From the NCBI RefSeq assembly GCF_001307765.1, contig NZ_LKBA01000004.1:682001-746000 (forward strand): a stretch of 64,000 bases of DNA, written 5' to 3'. Shown one piece after another: positions 17,030 to 27,296 of this stretch (positions are counted from its first letter, which is position 1; each line of letters begins with the position of its first letter). The notes under the pieces were generated by a model that did not search any database, was not told where the DNA came from, and was given only the letters and a program-made list of their open reading frames with translations. Position numbers and translations under genes: made by a program. Origin of the DNA: Aliiroseovarius crassostreae. Its GTDB lineage: Bacteria; Pseudomonadota; Alphaproteobacteria; Rhodobacterales; Rhodobacteraceae.

Positions 17030-18568
17030 TCAGCGCAGAGTTTTGACGTTTGAGGTGGCGTCAAGGGCCACACAGAGCGCGTCAAACCGGCTCTCGGCAA
17101 CCTCGCCGAAAAGATCACGGGCTTCTGCGGCCAGGTGCAAATGCAACTCGCGTTTCTTGGGATACCATTTCAGCTCTGCCTTGTCCTGTGGCCCATCCAC
17201 CGCGAACATGGCGCCAAAGCGCATGGCCTTGCCCAGAACCTCGGCCCGGACCAGGTCCTTTTCGCCGAGAATTTCAAACAGGTTTTCAAAGCGCGATCCC
17301 TGACGGCTGTTTTTATAGCGGTGCAGCAGGGACAGGCCGAGAAACACCCGTTCTTCATGGGTGAGCCCCCCAAGATTGGCGCGGGTGGCGTTGTCGAAAC
17401 AGACTTCGTGGCGATAGTCGGGATGGGCGCGCCAGCTTACATCATGCAGCAGGCAGGCGGCCTTGATCACCCGTTTCTGGTCCGCACGTGCGGATTTGTA
17501 AAGTGGGGTGAGAAAGTCATAGAGGGCTTTGCCAAAGCCAGGAACGCGCGCGTCCTTTTGTTCGGCAAAGCGGCAGGCCTCGATCAGGGGGTCACGTTTG
17601 CGAATGGGCTTTGGCATCTGTTCATAAAGCATCCCTTCGCGGATCCCGTAGGAGCTGACGGCGATTTCCTTGGGGCGAAACACATGGATCAAGCGTTTCA
17701 GCACAAGGGCTGCGATGGGAACCAGTGCCATACGGGTGGCTGAGGTGGAGGTGCGTTGCCGGATCTCGTCCAAATCCACCTTCTCAATCCAGCTCAGGGT
17801 TTTTTGCAGTGATTTCTGCGGCATGCGGTATTCGTGCAAAACCGTCAAAGGGTAGTTGCGGCGCTCCATGTCAAGCCGCGCAATGGCGCGCCAGCTTCCC
17901 CCCACGAGAAACAGGCGTTTGTGATCTGTGCCCATCTCGGCGGCCAGCTCATCCACCACCCGGGCGATCTCAGCCTTCAGCCCTTTCTTTCCGCCTGGGG
18001 TGTCGGCCAGTTTCAGTGGTCCGAGAGGAGAGGTGATGCGTTTGCCAACATGACCACCATTGATCCTGGCCAGCTCCAGCGAACTGCCGCCAATGTCGCA
18101 CATCAGCCCCTTGGCTTCAGGCCAGCCAAGCAAAACGCCCTGCGCAGACAGCCGGGCCTCTTCTTCGCCGTCGATCACGTAGAGTTTGAGCCCGGTTTCA
18201 CGCAGGACCTCGTCGCGGAATTCCGGCCCGTCCGTGGCCTCACGCACTGCGGCGGTGGCCACCGCGGTCAGCGGGGGCAGGTGCATGCCCTTGGCCAGAA
18301 GCTGAAACCGTTTGATTGCGGCCAGCGCCCGTGCCCGCCCCTCGGGGTTCAGGCGCCCGGTCTGGGTAAGCCCGGAGCCGAGGCCGCAGAGGATTTTTTC
18401 GTTGAAGAAATAGGCGGGCGAACGGGCCGCACCGTCAAAAACCACCATGCGGACCGAGTTGGACCCCACATCAACCACCCCTACGCGCGACAAGGCACGG
18501 GCGGAGGGGTCTTCAAAGATCGGGCGACCAAACGGGCCCCACTCGTCGGTGGAAGCTGTTGTATTCAT
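17030..18568 (-). CDS. ppx: Exopolyphosphatase (Ppx/GppA family)
   Basis: A 512-residue ASKHA-fold phosphatase that removes terminal phosphate from polyphosphate (or pppGpp in GppA members). N-terminal phosphate loop RVGVVDVGSNSVRMVVF, second loop MCDIGGSSLELARI, and a C-terminal HD-like helical part (ACLLHDVSWRAHPDYRHE). It lies 63 bp downstream of ppk1 on the same strand, so synthesis and breakdown of polyphosphate are encoded together, which favours Ppx over GppA. Confidence 0.92.
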   Translation of the reverse strand: MNTTASTDEWGPFGRPIFEDPSARALSRVGVVDVGSNSVRMVVFDGAARSPAYFFNEKILCGLGSGLTQTGRLNPEGRARALAAIKRFQLLAKGMHLPPLTAVATAAVREATDGPEFRDEVLRETGLKLYVIDGEEEARLSAQGVLLGWPEAKGLMCDIGGSSLELARINGGHVGKRITSPLGPLKLADTPGGKKGLKAEIARVVDELAAEMGTDHKRLFLVGGSWRAIARLDMERRNYPLTVLHEYRMPQKSLQKTLSWIEKVDLDEIRQRTSTSATRMALVPIAALVLKRLIHVFRPKEIAVSSYGIREGMLYEQMPKPIRKRDPLIEACRFAEQKDARVPGFGKALYDFLTPLYKSARADQKRVIKAACLLHDVSWRAHPDYRHEVCFDNATRANLGGLTHEERVFLGLSLLHRYKNSRQGSRFENLFEILGEKDLVRAEVLGKAMRFGAMFAVDGPQDKAELKWYPKKRELHLHLAAEARDLFGEVAESRFDALCVALDATSNVKTLR

Positions 18569-18631
18569 GTTGGAAATCCCTGCCCGTCTTCCTGTTTCCT
18601 TGCCGACTATGCCCGTTTCAGCAGCCCCGGG

Positions 18632-20848
18632 TCAATCCAGATCCGCAGGTTCTTCGGGGCTGTGGGCCAGTTTCGGCACATCTGATGCCCCGGCGGATCC
18701 GCGTCCTGAGAGAGAGGGGTTTTCCATGAAGAACCGGTGGCAGTTGAACGGGTGATCCAGCGCGGACAGGTCGGTGCGGGCAAAGCTGCCATCTGGCCCC
18801 ATCACCCAGCTTTGCGCCACATCCGCCAAGTTTGCGGCCATGATCTGGCTGACGATCTGTGCCTTCACCGTCGCGTTTTTGACCTCGACCAGGGTTTCCA
18901 CCCGCCGGTTCAGGTTGCGTCCCATCCAGTCGGCGGACGAGATGTAAACGCGCGCTTTTTTCGATGGCAGCCCGTGCCCATTGCCAAAGCAGACGATGCG
19001 GGAATGTTCCAGAAAGCGCCCGACGATGGATTTGACCCGGATGTTTTCGGACAGGCCCAAGATACCGGGTCTGAGCCCACAGATGCCCCGCACCACCAGA
19101 CTGATTTTTACCCCCGCCTGGGATGCCTCGTAAAGCGCGTCGATCACGTCGGGGTCGACCAGAGAGTTCATCTTGGCCCAGATTTCGGCCGGTTTGCCGT
19201 CTTTGGCTAGCTCTGCTTCGCGCCGAATAAGCGCAATCAGCGTGGTTTTCTGGTTGAGCGGTGAAATGGCCAGGTTTTCAAGGCCCTGGGGTTCGGCATA
19301 GCCCGAGAGATAGTTGAAGATCTTGGTTGCATCACGTCCCAGCGCCGCGTCGCAGGTAAAGAAGCTGAGGTCGGTATAAATGCGGGCGGTAATCGGGTGG
19401 TAATTGCCGGTGCCGTAATGGGTATAGGTCACCAGCTCATCCCCTTCGCGCCGCACCACGGTCGAGATTTTGGCGTGCGTTTTGTAGTTGATGAACCCAT
19501 AGGTCACATGGGCCCCGGCGCGCTCCAGACGACGTGATTGACGGATATTTGCAGCTTCGTCAAAGCGGGCCTTGAGTTCCACCAGAGCGGTCACGGATTT
19601 CCCGTCCTCCGCCGCTTCGCACAGGGCTTTCACGATCGGACTGTCATGGGACGTGCGATACAGCGTCTGTTTGATCGCCACCACATTCGGGTCGCGCGCC
19701 GCCTGGTGCAGAAACCGCACCACCATGTCAAAAGTTTCATACGGGTGGTGCAGCAACATATCCTTCTGGCGGATTGCGGCAAACATGTCCCCTTCGTGGT
19801 CTTGAACGCGTTCCGGCACACGAGGACTGAAACTGGGCCACAGAAGGTCATGGCGGTCTTTCAGCACCAACTCGCCCAGATCGGCCATGCCGATCATCCC
19901 GTCCACCTCCACGATCTCGTCCCCGGAGACGCGCAATTCGCGTTTGATCATCTGCATCAGATCTTCCGGGGCGCCCTTGGTGATTTTCATCCGCACCACT
20001 TCGCCGCGTTTGCGCCGCTTAAGCGCGGTTTCGAATTCCCGCACCAGATCTTCAGCCTCGTCTTCGACCTCCAGATCACTGTCACGCAGAATGCGGAAGG
20101 CGCAGTTGCCCTTCTCGACATAGCCGGGGAACAGGCTCGACAGATGTTCAAGCAGCAGGTCTTCCAGCGGCAGAAACCGGCATTGCCCGTCAGCTGCGGG
20201 CAGGCGGACAAAACGGTTGATCTGTTGCGGGATCGGAAGCAGCGCCTTGAGTTTCTGCCGGTCCTTGCTGCGCTCAAGCTGCAGCGCCAGCGCAAAGCCA
20301 GTGTTGGGGATGAACGGGAAGGGGTGCGCCGGGTCAATGGCCAATGGTGAGAGAACCGGGAAAACCTGGCTCAGAAAAACCTGATCCAGATGGGCCTTGT
20401 CCTCCGGGGTAAGGTCGGCGCGCTTCTCGATAATGATGCCCTGATCGCGCATCTGCCGGGTCAGCGTGTCATAGGTGGATTGCTGGCGCGCCATCAGGGC
20501 GCGGGCGTCCTGATTGATCAGTGCCAGCTGTTCGGCGGGCAGCAAACCGTCTGCTGCGGGGGTGGTCACGTCTTCGCGCACCAACTCCCGCAGCCCGGCC
20601 ACACGCACGGTGTAAAACTCGTCAAGATTGGTGGCCGAGATCGACAGAAACCGCAGCCGTTCCAACAGCGGGACGCGCGGATTTTCCGCTTCTTCCAGAA
20701 CCCGCCAGTTGAAGCCAAGCCAGCTCAGTTCACGGTTGAAAAACCGCTTTGGTCCCGCCGTCTCCTCGGGGGGTAATTCTGCCGCCTCCGGGAACGGGGC
20801 GTGCAGAAAGTCGGAAAGCGGCGTGTTGGGGGTCTCGGCTTTGGTCAT
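18632..20848 (-). CDS. ppk1: Polyphosphate kinase 1
   Basis: A 738-residue PPK1, which polymerises the gamma-phosphate of ATP into polyphosphate. N-domain begins FFNRELSWLGFNWRVLEEA; the catalytic C-domains carry the phospholipase-D-like HxK motif in YGFINYKTHAKISTVVRR (autophosphorylated His of NYKTHAK) and a second one in RVYISSADWMGRNLNRRVE. Length is normal. Upstream on the same strand are hdaA and perM; ppx follows. Confidence 0.96.
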   Translation of the reverse strand: MTKAETPNTPLSDFLHAPFPEAAELPPEETAGPKRFFNRELSWLGFNWRVLEEAENPRVPLLERLRFLSISATNLDEFYTVRVAGLRELVREDVTTPAADGLLPAEQLALINQDARALMARQQSTYDTLTRQMRDQGIIIEKRADLTPEDKAHLDQVFLSQVFPVLSPLAIDPAHPFPFIPNTGFALALQLERSKDRQKLKALLPIPQQINRFVRLPAADGQCRFLPLEDLLLEHLSSLFPGYVEKGNCAFRILRDSDLEVEDEAEDLVREFETALKRRKRGEVVRMKITKGAPEDLMQMIKRELRVSGDEIVEVDGMIGMADLGELVLKDRHDLLWPSFSPRVPERVQDHEGDMFAAIRQKDMLLHHPYETFDMVVRFLHQAARDPNVVAIKQTLYRTSHDSPIVKALCEAAEDGKSVTALVELKARFDEAANIRQSRRLERAGAHVTYGFINYKTHAKISTVVRREGDELVTYTHYGTGNYHPITARIYTDLSFFTCDAALGRDATKIFNYLSGYAEPQGLENLAISPLNQKTTLIALIRREAELAKDGKPAEIWAKMNSLVDPDVIDALYEASQAGVKISLVVRGICGLRPGILGLSENIRVKSIVGRFLEHSRIVCFGNGHGLPSKKARVYISSADWMGRNLNRRVETLVEVKNATVKAQIVSQIMAANLADVAQSWVMGPDGSFARTDLSALDHPFNCHRFFMENPSLSGRGSAGASDVPKLAHSPEEPADLD

Positions 20849-20938
20849 GACAGCTCTATCGCGGTGTTTTGTAACGGCGATGTGACGTTACGCCTGCCTG
20901 CGTGGCTTGTCCAGCAAGCCGGCCCCACATGCCTGCCG

Positions 20939-21000
20939 CTTTTTCTTGTCGTAAATATCCTGGGGTGAGCGAGCTTGCCTCGCGAGGGGCAAAGCCCCTG
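20939..21000 (-). repeat. Dispersed intergenic hairpin repeat, copy 2
   Basis: Inverted relative to copy 1: CTTTTTCTTGTCGTAAATAT, CCTGGGGTGAG, a GCGAGC stem, then AGGGGC-AAA-GCCCCT (20985-20999). Lies between hdaA and ppk1. Confidence 0.75.
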
Positions 21001-21045
21001 AAGCTCGCCAGGTATCGTTGGATCACGGAAATTACTGGAAAGGCG

Positions 21046-21750
21046 TTAATCGCCACCGAAATCGCCACCAAAGTCGCCACTGGCCGCAATGCCCAACACC
21101 CGCTGGGCCAGCGCGCGGGTGATCGGGCGCTGTTCGGACAGGGCAACCTGATCCAGAGCCTGCACCAGATGCCCCGCCGCCGCCAAAGACCGCTCCATCC
21201 GGGGAACAAGATAGTCGACCAGATTGGCATTTACACTGATCTGGCGGTCATGGAACAGTTTGACCAGAACCGCAGATAAAAGCATGTCATCGGGGGGCTC
21301 CAACCGGGCCAGCGTGGTGCCTTCCATGCGTGATCGCAGGTCGGGGAGGCGCAGCCCCCAGCGCGAGGGCGCATCTTCGGCGGTCAGCATCAGCCAGCCA
21401 CCTTCGGCCAGAACCAGATTGTGCAGGTGAAACAGCGCGGTCTCAGACGCGCGGTCCCCGGCGATCCGGTCCACATCCTCAACCACCACCGATCCACCCG
21501 CAAGCGCCTCGATCACGGTTGTGTCCAGGCGGTCGGCGTGAATGATCTCCGCCCCGGACTGATCCGCCCAGACATGGGCCAGATGGGTTTTCCCCGTGCC
21601 GCCTGCGCCTGCCAGAACCAGTTTCTGATTGGGCCAGAGCGCCCAGCCGTTCACAATCGCCATCGCCGCCTGATTGGACGGCGTGACCAGAAAATCATCC
21701 ACCCCCCGCGCCGGGGTCACGGGCAGGTCAAAGGCAAGTTGGTCCTGCAT
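21046..21750 (-). CDS. hdaA: HdaA-type DnaA regulatory ATPase
   Basis: A 234-residue DnaA-like AAA+ protein without the DNA-binding domain, as in HdaA/Hda, which with the beta clamp stimulates ATP hydrolysis by DnaA and prevents re-initiation. The N-terminal QLAFDLP is the clamp-binding motif; Walker A is GAGGTGKTHL and Walker B is VVVEDVDRI. ATG at 21750 overlaps the perM stop (TGATG); a TTG one codon earlier is less likely. The C-terminus ends in two copies of DFGG encoded by a short DNA repeat. Confidence 0.92.
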   Translation of the reverse strand: MQDQLAFDLPVTPARGVDDFLVTPSNQAAMAIVNGWALWPNQKLVLAGAGGTGKTHLAHVWADQSGAEIIHADRLDTTVIEALAGGSVVVEDVDRIAGDRASETALFHLHNLVLAEGGWLMLTAEDAPSRWGLRLPDLRSRMEGTTLARLEPPDDMLLSAVLVKLFHDRQISVNANLVDYLVPRMERSLAAAGHLVQALDQVALSEQRPITRALAQRVLGIAASGDFGGDFGGD

Positions 21751-22844
21751 CAAAGGTCCTTTGCCTCTTCTTCGGCCACGGTGCTCTGTCGACCGGCCAC
21801 GCCCTGATAAAGGCGCCCGACCTTGTATTGCCCGATCACGAAACGGGCGATCACGCCGATGGCGGCGGCCACCGGCACGGCCACCAGCATCCCGACAAAC
21901 CCAAACAGCGAGCCAAAGACAGACAGAGCCAGCATCAGCCAGACCGGGTGCAGACCCACGGAATTGCCGACGAGTTTCGGGGTGATGATGTTGCCCTCAA
22001 GGAACTGTCCGGCAAAGAAAATTGCGGCCACGCCGCCCAGGCTCCACCATTCGCCCCAGAACTGAAACAGCGCCAGGCCGATCGCAAGGGCGCCGCCCAC
22101 CAGCGCACCGACATAGGGGATAAAGGTGATCAGCCCGGCAATGAACCCGACCACAAGGCCGAATTGCAGCCCCACCAGCATCAGCCCCACCGCGTAATAG
22201 CTCCCCATCACCAGACAGACAGAGCCCTGCCCGCGGATGAAGCTGGCCAGAACCTTGTCGATATCGCGGGCAATTGTGCGGATTGTCGGGGCGTGATCCA
22301 AAGGCAAAAGCGCATCCACCTTTGCCACCATGTGATCCCAGTCCAGCAGCAGGTAAAAGGCGACAACCGGGGTGATCACCAGAAGGATCACGATGTTGAG
22401 CACGCTCATCGCTGATGAGACCAGCCTGCCGACCAACTCGCCGCCGCGCGACTGAATGGCCTGCCCAATGCTGTCGAGCGACTGGCGCAACGTGCCGGTT
22501 TCTTCAAGGAATGAGGGGAATTTGGTGCTGATGAAGGCATGAAGCTGGCTGAGCAGCTTGGGGGCCGCGTCGACCAGGGCAAGGGCCTGATTGACCAGCG
22601 TCGGCACCACCAGAAGAATTGCAATCACAAAAATCAGCATTGCAAACAACGAGATCAGGACCGTTGACAGCACCCGTGACAGCCCCATCGCCTCCAGCCG
22701 GTCCGCCACCGGATCAAGGAAATAGGCAATTGCGCCGCCCAGAACGAAGGGCAGAATCACATTGCCAAGATACCACAGCGCCAGTGCCAGAATGAGCATG
22801 GCCGCGGTCCAGTATTTGGCTTGGGTCTCAACTGGAAGGGGCAT
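21750..22844 (-). CDS. AI-2E/PerM-family transporter
   Basis: A 364-residue membrane protein with about eight transmembrane segments in the PerM/AI-2E family pattern: a paired N-terminal segment, a central soluble stretch (ALVDAAPKLLSQLHAFISTK), and a C-terminal bundle with YVGALVGGALAIGLALFQF and a closing PVAAAIGVIARF. Substrates for this family vary and are mostly unproven. Translationally coupled to hdaA; this pairing is common in Rhodobacteraceae. Confidence 0.88.
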   Translation of the reverse strand: MPLPVETQAKYWTAAMLILALALWYLGNVILPFVLGGAIAYFLDPVADRLEAMGLSRVLSTVLISLFAMLIFVIAILLVVPTLVNQALALVDAAPKLLSQLHAFISTKFPSFLEETGTLRQSLDSIGQAIQSRGGELVGRLVSSAMSVLNIVILLVITPVVAFYLLLDWDHMVAKVDALLPLDHAPTIRTIARDIDKVLASFIRGQGSVCLVMGSYYAVGLMLVGLQFGLVVGFIAGLITFIPYVGALVGGALAIGLALFQFWGEWWSLGGVAAIFFAGQFLEGNIITPKLVGNSVGLHPVWLMLALSVFGSLFGFVGMLVAVPVAAAIGVIARFVIGQYKVGRLYQGVAGRQSTVAEEEAKDL

Positions 22845-23043
22845 GAGATGTCCTTTTGAAATCTGTCCCTATGTCGCCCAACCACAGTGGTTTTTCAAGG
22901 GGGCGGGTGAACGTCCGGGCGCGGGGCCTTTTGGGTCGGGCGGGCAGAATTGTGCTGACTGATCCTGCGGCTGTGGAAAACCGCTTTTCCTTTCCCGATG
23001 CCTGGGTCAGACTGTGGTCAAACTGTTGAAAAGGCAAACAGCA

Positions 23044-23235
23044 ATGCGATTTCTTATGGCGATTGGGGCGGTTGCAACCCTTCTGGCAGGGTGCGACGGG
23101 CATCAATATGAACCCAAAAAATCGGGAATTACCACCTCGGGAGAGGTGGGGGTTGGTGTGAAATATCAAGAGGGGCAGGGCACCTCTCTTGCCACCAAAA
23201 ACGAAGTGAAGATCGGCGTTTCTGGATCAATCTGA
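23044..23235 (+). CDS. Small lipoprotein of unknown function
   Basis: A 63-residue lipoprotein: MRFLMAIGAVATLLAGC with the lipidated Cys at residue 17, then a short mature part with repeated GVGV/KIGV segments. ATG at 23044 gives a compact signal peptide; an upstream GTG would add ten residues. It stands alone: the gap before it (22845-23043) holds only AT-poor sequence, and 23236-23394 shows no gene. Confidence 0.65.
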   Translation: MRFLMAIGAVATLLAGCDGHQYEPKKSGITTSGEVGVGVKYQEGQGTSLATKNEVKIGVSGSI

Positions 23236-23394
23236 CCGGGGTCCGCTATTTGAAAGACAGATAAAACCCGGAAAGCTTTCTTCTGTTGTCGCAGGATGAA
23301 AACCCGGAATTGTGGATGTTTCGGGGCAGGTCGGGACAGATCAGTCGGGACAGATTAGATCAGGTGTGTCTTCCCAGCCCGTTTCGCCCCCCCC

Positions 23395-24759
23395 TCAGTC
23401 AATCCGAACACCCTGTCGTTTCAGCTCATACTGAACCGCCCGGATGTCCACCGCATCAAGTGAGACCCCCGACTTGATCGACAGTGCCGCAGCCACGCCC
23501 GCGCCCTGGCCCGCAACCGCACAGCAGGCCATGTTGCGCGTGCCGGCATGGGCCACCTTATCCCCGCCGATGGCACGTCCCGTGACCAGCAATCCCTCCA
23601 CCCCTTTCGGTAACATCGCGCGGTAAGGCACCTGCATGTAGCGCCCGGTGGTGGGCAGGATCAGGATGCCGTAGCCGTCAATAAACTCGGGGTAGATCCC
23701 GATTGTATCCTCAAACCGTCCCTGATGGCGCATATCCTGTTCGGTAAGGTTATAGGCCGCGTCGATCTTGCGCGTGTCACGAATGCCGATGGTCATGCCG
23801 AAATTTCTAAGCCGCGCCTGCGCGCAGCCAGGTGTGTAGCGGCGCAGCGCATCAATGGCGGTCATCGCCTGCTTGCGCCCCTCGATCTCGCCTCGGGTCA
23901 TGCTGTCCGGGTCCGTGCCGTCAATCCCCGCCAGATGCACAAGGTTCATATAGGTCATCTCGCCACTGTCATGCACCGCGCCCCAGGTGCCGCCGATAGT
24001 GTTGAGATGCGCGGGCATATGTCCCTCGCGGATGGCCTGGGCAAAGGGCTTGGCCAGAAAAGGTGAGAACATCTCGTCCTCTTTGCCGGAGGTCTCCACC
24101 TCCCATTCACCGGTGGACCAATCCGCATAGGTCTGTGGATCGGCCTTCACGCCCTCCATGAATTTCTTTTTGTCGACACCCGCGATATGGAACATGACCG
24201 AGGCCGCCTGCATCTCCTCGACCGGAGTTTTCACTGTGGGGGCACCCATCATATGGGCAATGTCCGCATCCCCCGTGGCGTCGATCACCCGTTTGGCCAG
24301 AATGGCCTCGCGCCCCGCCTTGCTTTCGACAATGACGCCGGTGATGTGATTGCCCTTGCGCAGGGGGGCGACGAATTGGCGATGCAGCATCGGGTGGATG
24401 CCGGCCTCTTCAACCAGACGATCCGCAACCAGTTTGAACCCTTCGCTGTCCAGCTCATAGGACAGGGACTGGCTCTCCGGCACGGCTGCCCCCATCGCTT
24501 TGGCGCGCTCTTCGAATTCCCAGCCTATACCGCCGGCCTCAACGGTTTTCTCATGGCGATACCAGGCAAAGCCTTCGACGCCCACCGTGGTGATATTGCC
24601 ACCGAAACAGCCGAACCGATCCAGCAACGTGACCTCGACACCGGCGCGGGCTGCCGCCAATGCGGCGGCCAACCCGCCGGGGCCAGAGCCGACCACAAGC
24701 ACATCGGTCTGATGGATCACCGGGATTTCGCGGGCGGGTTCAAGGATGGTCTGGGTCAT
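23395..24759 (-). CDS. FAD-dependent oxidoreductase
   Basis: A 454-residue flavoprotein of the FAD_oxidored group. The Rossmann motif is VLVVGSGPGGLAAALAAARAG near residue 20, followed by LLDRFGCFGGN; a second nucleotide-contact segment VIDATGDADIAHMMGA lies near residue 190, and the C-terminal FAD segment GLLVTGRAIGGDKVAH near 390. ATG at 24759 has GGAG upstream; the frame extends further but without a ribosome site. No neighbour hints at the substrate. It diverges from proS. Confidence 0.85.
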   Translation of the reverse strand: MTQTILEPAREIPVIHQTDVLVVGSGPGGLAAALAAARAGVEVTLLDRFGCFGGNITTVGVEGFAWYRHEKTVEAGGIGWEFEERAKAMGAAVPESQSLSYELDSEGFKLVADRLVEEAGIHPMLHRQFVAPLRKGNHITGVIVESKAGREAILAKRVIDATGDADIAHMMGAPTVKTPVEEMQAASVMFHIAGVDKKKFMEGVKADPQTYADWSTGEWEVETSGKEDEMFSPFLAKPFAQAIREGHMPAHLNTIGGTWGAVHDSGEMTYMNLVHLAGIDGTDPDSMTRGEIEGRKQAMTAIDALRRYTPGCAQARLRNFGMTIGIRDTRKIDAAYNLTEQDMRHQGRFEDTIGIYPEFIDGYGILILPTTGRYMQVPYRAMLPKGVEGLLVTGRAIGGDKVAHAGTRNMACCAVAGQGAGVAAALSIKSGVSLDAVDIRAVQYELKRQGVRID

Positions 24760-24953
24760 GGGGGCTCCGAAACAGGTGGTGGCACCTTGGCACAGCGCGA
24801 TGGTTGCGCAAACATGGTGGCGACACAAGGCCGGTCGCAAATGGCATATCTTGCGGTGAAACAGAGCGGGGTGCCGCCATGCTCGCCCTGCCCATTGCTC
24901 TTGCCTGCCTGATCGCGTAGACCGCTTGCAAACATGGAATTTATGAGGACAAC

Positions 24954-26306
24954 ATGCGTCTTTCCCGCTATTTCCTGCCGGTCCTGAAGGAAACCCCCGC
25001 CGAGGCCCAGATCGTCTCGCATCGCTACATGCTGCGCGCTGGCATGATCAAACAGCAGGCTGCCGGGATCTATACCTGGCTGCCGCTTGGCTTCAAAGTG
25101 CTGCGCAAGATCGAAAACATCGTGCATGAGGAACAGATCCGCGCCGGTCACGTGCCGATGCAGATGGCCACGATCCAACCGGCGGACCTGTGGCGCGAAA
25201 GCGGGCGCTATGATGATTACGGCGAAGAAATGCTGCGCATCGAGGACCGCCATGGCCGTGACATGCTCTATGGTCCGACCAATGAAGAGGTCATCACCGA
25301 TGTGTTCCGCGCCCATGTGAACAGCTACAAAGACCTGCCGCTCACGCTCTACCAGATCCAGTGGAAATTCCGCGACGAAATCCGCCCGCGTTTCGGTGTG
25401 ATGCGCGGCCGTGAATTCTACATGAAAGACGGCTACAATTTCGACCTGACCAAGGAAGACGCGCTGCACGCCTATAACCGCCACCTTGTCAGCTACCTGC
25501 GCACCTATGAGCGTATGGGGCTGCAGGCGATCCCGATGCGCGCGGATAGTGGTCCGATTGGTGGTGACGACACGCATGAATTCCTCGTGCTGGCCGAAAC
25601 CGGCGAGTCGGAAGTGTTCTATGACAGCGCCGTGACCGACATGACCTTTGGCGACCGCGAGATCGACTATGATGACGTGGCACAGTGTCAGGGTGTGATG
25701 GAGGAGTTCACCTCGAAATACGCCCGCACCGACGAGACCCATGACGAGGCGATCTTCAACCAGATCCCCGAAGAACGCCGCCGCGTGGCGCGCGGGATCG
25801 AAGTGGGCCAGATCTTCTATTTCGGTACCAAATATTCCGAAGCCATGGGCGCCACCGTGGTCGACAAAGACCAAAATCATGTACCGGTCCATATGGGGTC
25901 ACACGGCATCGGCGTGTCGCGCCTGCTGGGGGCGATCATCGAAGCCTCGCATGATGACAAGGGCATTATCTGGCCCGAAGGGGTGACGCCGTTCCATGTG
26001 GGGATCGTGAACCTGAAACAGGGCGACGACGAAGCCGACGCCGCCTGTAACGCGCTTTACAAAGAACTCACCAAAGCCGGGCTGGAACCGCTCTATGATG
26101 ACCGCAAGGAACGCGCGGGCGGCAAGTTCGCCACCATGGACCTGATCGGCCTGCCCTGGCGCATCACCGTGGGCCCGCGCGGCCTGAAAAACGGTGTGGT
26201 CGAAGTGACCAGCCGCCGCACCGGGGAAAGCGAAGAGATGTCGCCCGAAGCGGCCGTGGCCAAGATCATCGAAATCTATGAACCGCATCACGTGCGCGGG
26301 CTGTAA
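24954..26306 (+). CDS. proS: Prolyl-tRNA synthetase
   Basis: Class II aminoacyl-tRNA synthetase that charges tRNA-Pro. The 450-residue chain is the short alphaproteobacterial form without the editing insertion of E. coli ProS (about 570). Class II motif 1 lies in [19 protein letters not shown], motif 2 in [26 protein letters not shown] (quoted in part), motif 3 in [16 protein letters not shown], with the C-terminal anticodon-binding domain after residue 340. A strong terminator follows the stop. A 13-codon frame just upstream (24879-24920) looks accidental. Confidence 0.97.
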   Translation: MRLSRYFLPVLKETPAEAQIVSHRYMLRAGMIKQQAAGIYTWLPLGFKVLRKIENIVHEEQIRAGHVPMQMATIQPADLWRESGRYDDYGEEMLRIEDRHGRDMLYGPTNEEVITDVFRAHVNSYKDLPLTLYQIQWKFRDEIRPRFGVMRGREFYMKDGYNFDLTKEDALHAYNRHLVSYLRTYERMGLQAIPMRADSGPIGGDDTHEFLVLAETGESEVFYDSAVTDMTFGDREIDYDDVAQCQGVMEEFTSKYARTDETHDEAIFNQIPEERRRVARGIEVGQIFYFGTKYSEAMGATVVDKDQNHVPVHMGSHGIGVSRLLGAIIEASHDDKGIIWPEGVTPFHVGIVNLKQGDDEADAACNALYKELTKAGLEPLYDDRKERAGGKFATMDLIGLPWRITVGPRGLKNGVVEVTSRRTGESEEMSPEAAVAKIIEIYEPHHVRGL

Positions 26307-26326
26307 AAAAGCTGAAACTGATCTGG

Positions 26327-26353
26327 AAAAGGGGGCCGCGCGCCCCCTTTTTT
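26327..26353 (+). terminator. Rho-independent terminator after proS
   Basis: AAAA plus GGGGGC pair with GCCCCC plus TTTT around a CGCGC loop, ending in a run of six T. Starts 20 bp after the proS stop. Confidence 0.9.
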
Positions 26354-26464
26354 GATGCGCGGACATAAGCGTGGGGGAAAGGAATGCCCTGCGTCCCCTT
26401 GACCCAACTCTACCTGTCCCGGCATGCTTGCCATACGCGCAGATAAGCCGAAAAGGGCAAAGAC

Positions 26465-26950
26465 ATGATCCGAGTAATCACCATGGCAGGCGGGCTGGCC
26501 GGGGCAGTGGGTCTTTCGCAATTCCCTGAATTTTCACAGCAATACCTGCAGCGCCTCTCCGGTGCGCGCACCGAATTGATGGTGATTGCCAAAGGGTTTG
26601 ACTTCACCGCCGAGGCCGCAGGGTATACGCGCGAAGAGGCCCTCGCAAAGATGAGCGGTTCAGAGTTCCAAAACGACCTGCGTGACCAGATGGCCGGAAA
26701 CCTCGCGCGGTTCGACCGGCTTGATGCCGCCTACTCATCGCTGAAACAAACCGAGCCGCTGATGCGTCTGACCAAGCTCTGGCATTTCCGGGATACGGAC
26801 CTGGTGCAGGATACATGGGACGAGTTTCGCCCCGCCGTGCCCGTCACCGCCGATGGGCTGATCAGCGCCGGGATCGGCTTTGTCGGCGGCTGGCTGATCC
26901 TGTCGCTTGTTCTGGGCGTGATCACCATGCCCTTTCGCCGGTTTGCGTGA
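26465..26950 (+). CDS. DUF2937 family membrane-anchored protein
   Basis: A 161-residue protein matching DUF2937: an N-terminal hydrophobic segment (VITMAGGLAGAVGLSQFPEFSQQYLQRL), a central helical soluble region (residues 35-125), and one C-terminal transmembrane helix (ISAGIGFVGGWLILSLVLGVI). Probably inner membrane. Function unknown. AAAAGGG lies just upstream of the start. Followed by two repeat elements and no gene until purK. Confidence 0.75.
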   Translation: MIRVITMAGGLAGAVGLSQFPEFSQQYLQRLSGARTELMVIAKGFDFTAEAAGYTREEALAKMSGSEFQNDLRDQMAGNLARFDRLDAAYSSLKQTEPLMRLTKLWHFRDTDLVQDTWDEFRPAVPVTADGLISAGIGFVGGWLILSLVLGVITMPFRRFA

Positions 26951-26972
26951 GACAGGGTGAGATTGGGTGATA

Positions 26973-27031
26973 AGGGGCGCTGCCCCTCGCGAGACAAGCT
27001 CGCTCACCCCGGAGTATTTGAACCAAGAAGA
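26973..27031 (+). repeat. Dispersed intergenic hairpin repeat, copy 3
   Basis: AGGGGC-GCT-GCCCCT hairpin (26973-26987), a CGAG/CTCG stem, then CACCCCGGAGTATTTGAACC and AAGAAGAAG. Same orientation as copy 1. Together with copy 4 it fills the 346-bp gap 26951-27296; nothing else was recognised there. Confidence 0.75.
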
Positions 27032-27057
27032 AGGGGACGTTGGAGTATTCCCTTTCC

Positions 27058-27116
27058 CTTTTTTCTTGTCAAAAATATCTTGGGGGAGAGCCGAAGGCTC
27101 GGGGGCAAAGCCCCAA
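27058..27116 (-). repeat. Dispersed intergenic hairpin repeat, copy 4
   Basis: CTTTTTTCTTGTCAAAAATATCT, GGGGGAG, the stem GAGCC-GAA-GGCTC, and GGGGC-AAA-GCCCC (27101-27114). Oriented opposite to copy 3, giving a head-to-head pair 27 bp apart. Confidence 0.75.
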
Positions 27117-27296
27117 CAGGCTCACAAAGTGAGCCACCGGAAGCGGCCCGATGCGTGAGCAGAGGGCCACTTTGCTGACTGATTTGTTTCGGTCTTGCCC
27201 AAGGATTTGGAACGCGAAATGCGGCGAAAGAGGTTATCAGGCGGGGCGTTTCAGGAGGGGCATTGGCCTCAGGTTTCTCCCGAAACGCATTGAAGC

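Noticed and set aside
24879-24920. 13-codon frame before proS, possibly a leader peptide
   Set aside because: No ribosome site, no proline codons beyond one, and no attenuator structure was seen between it and proS.
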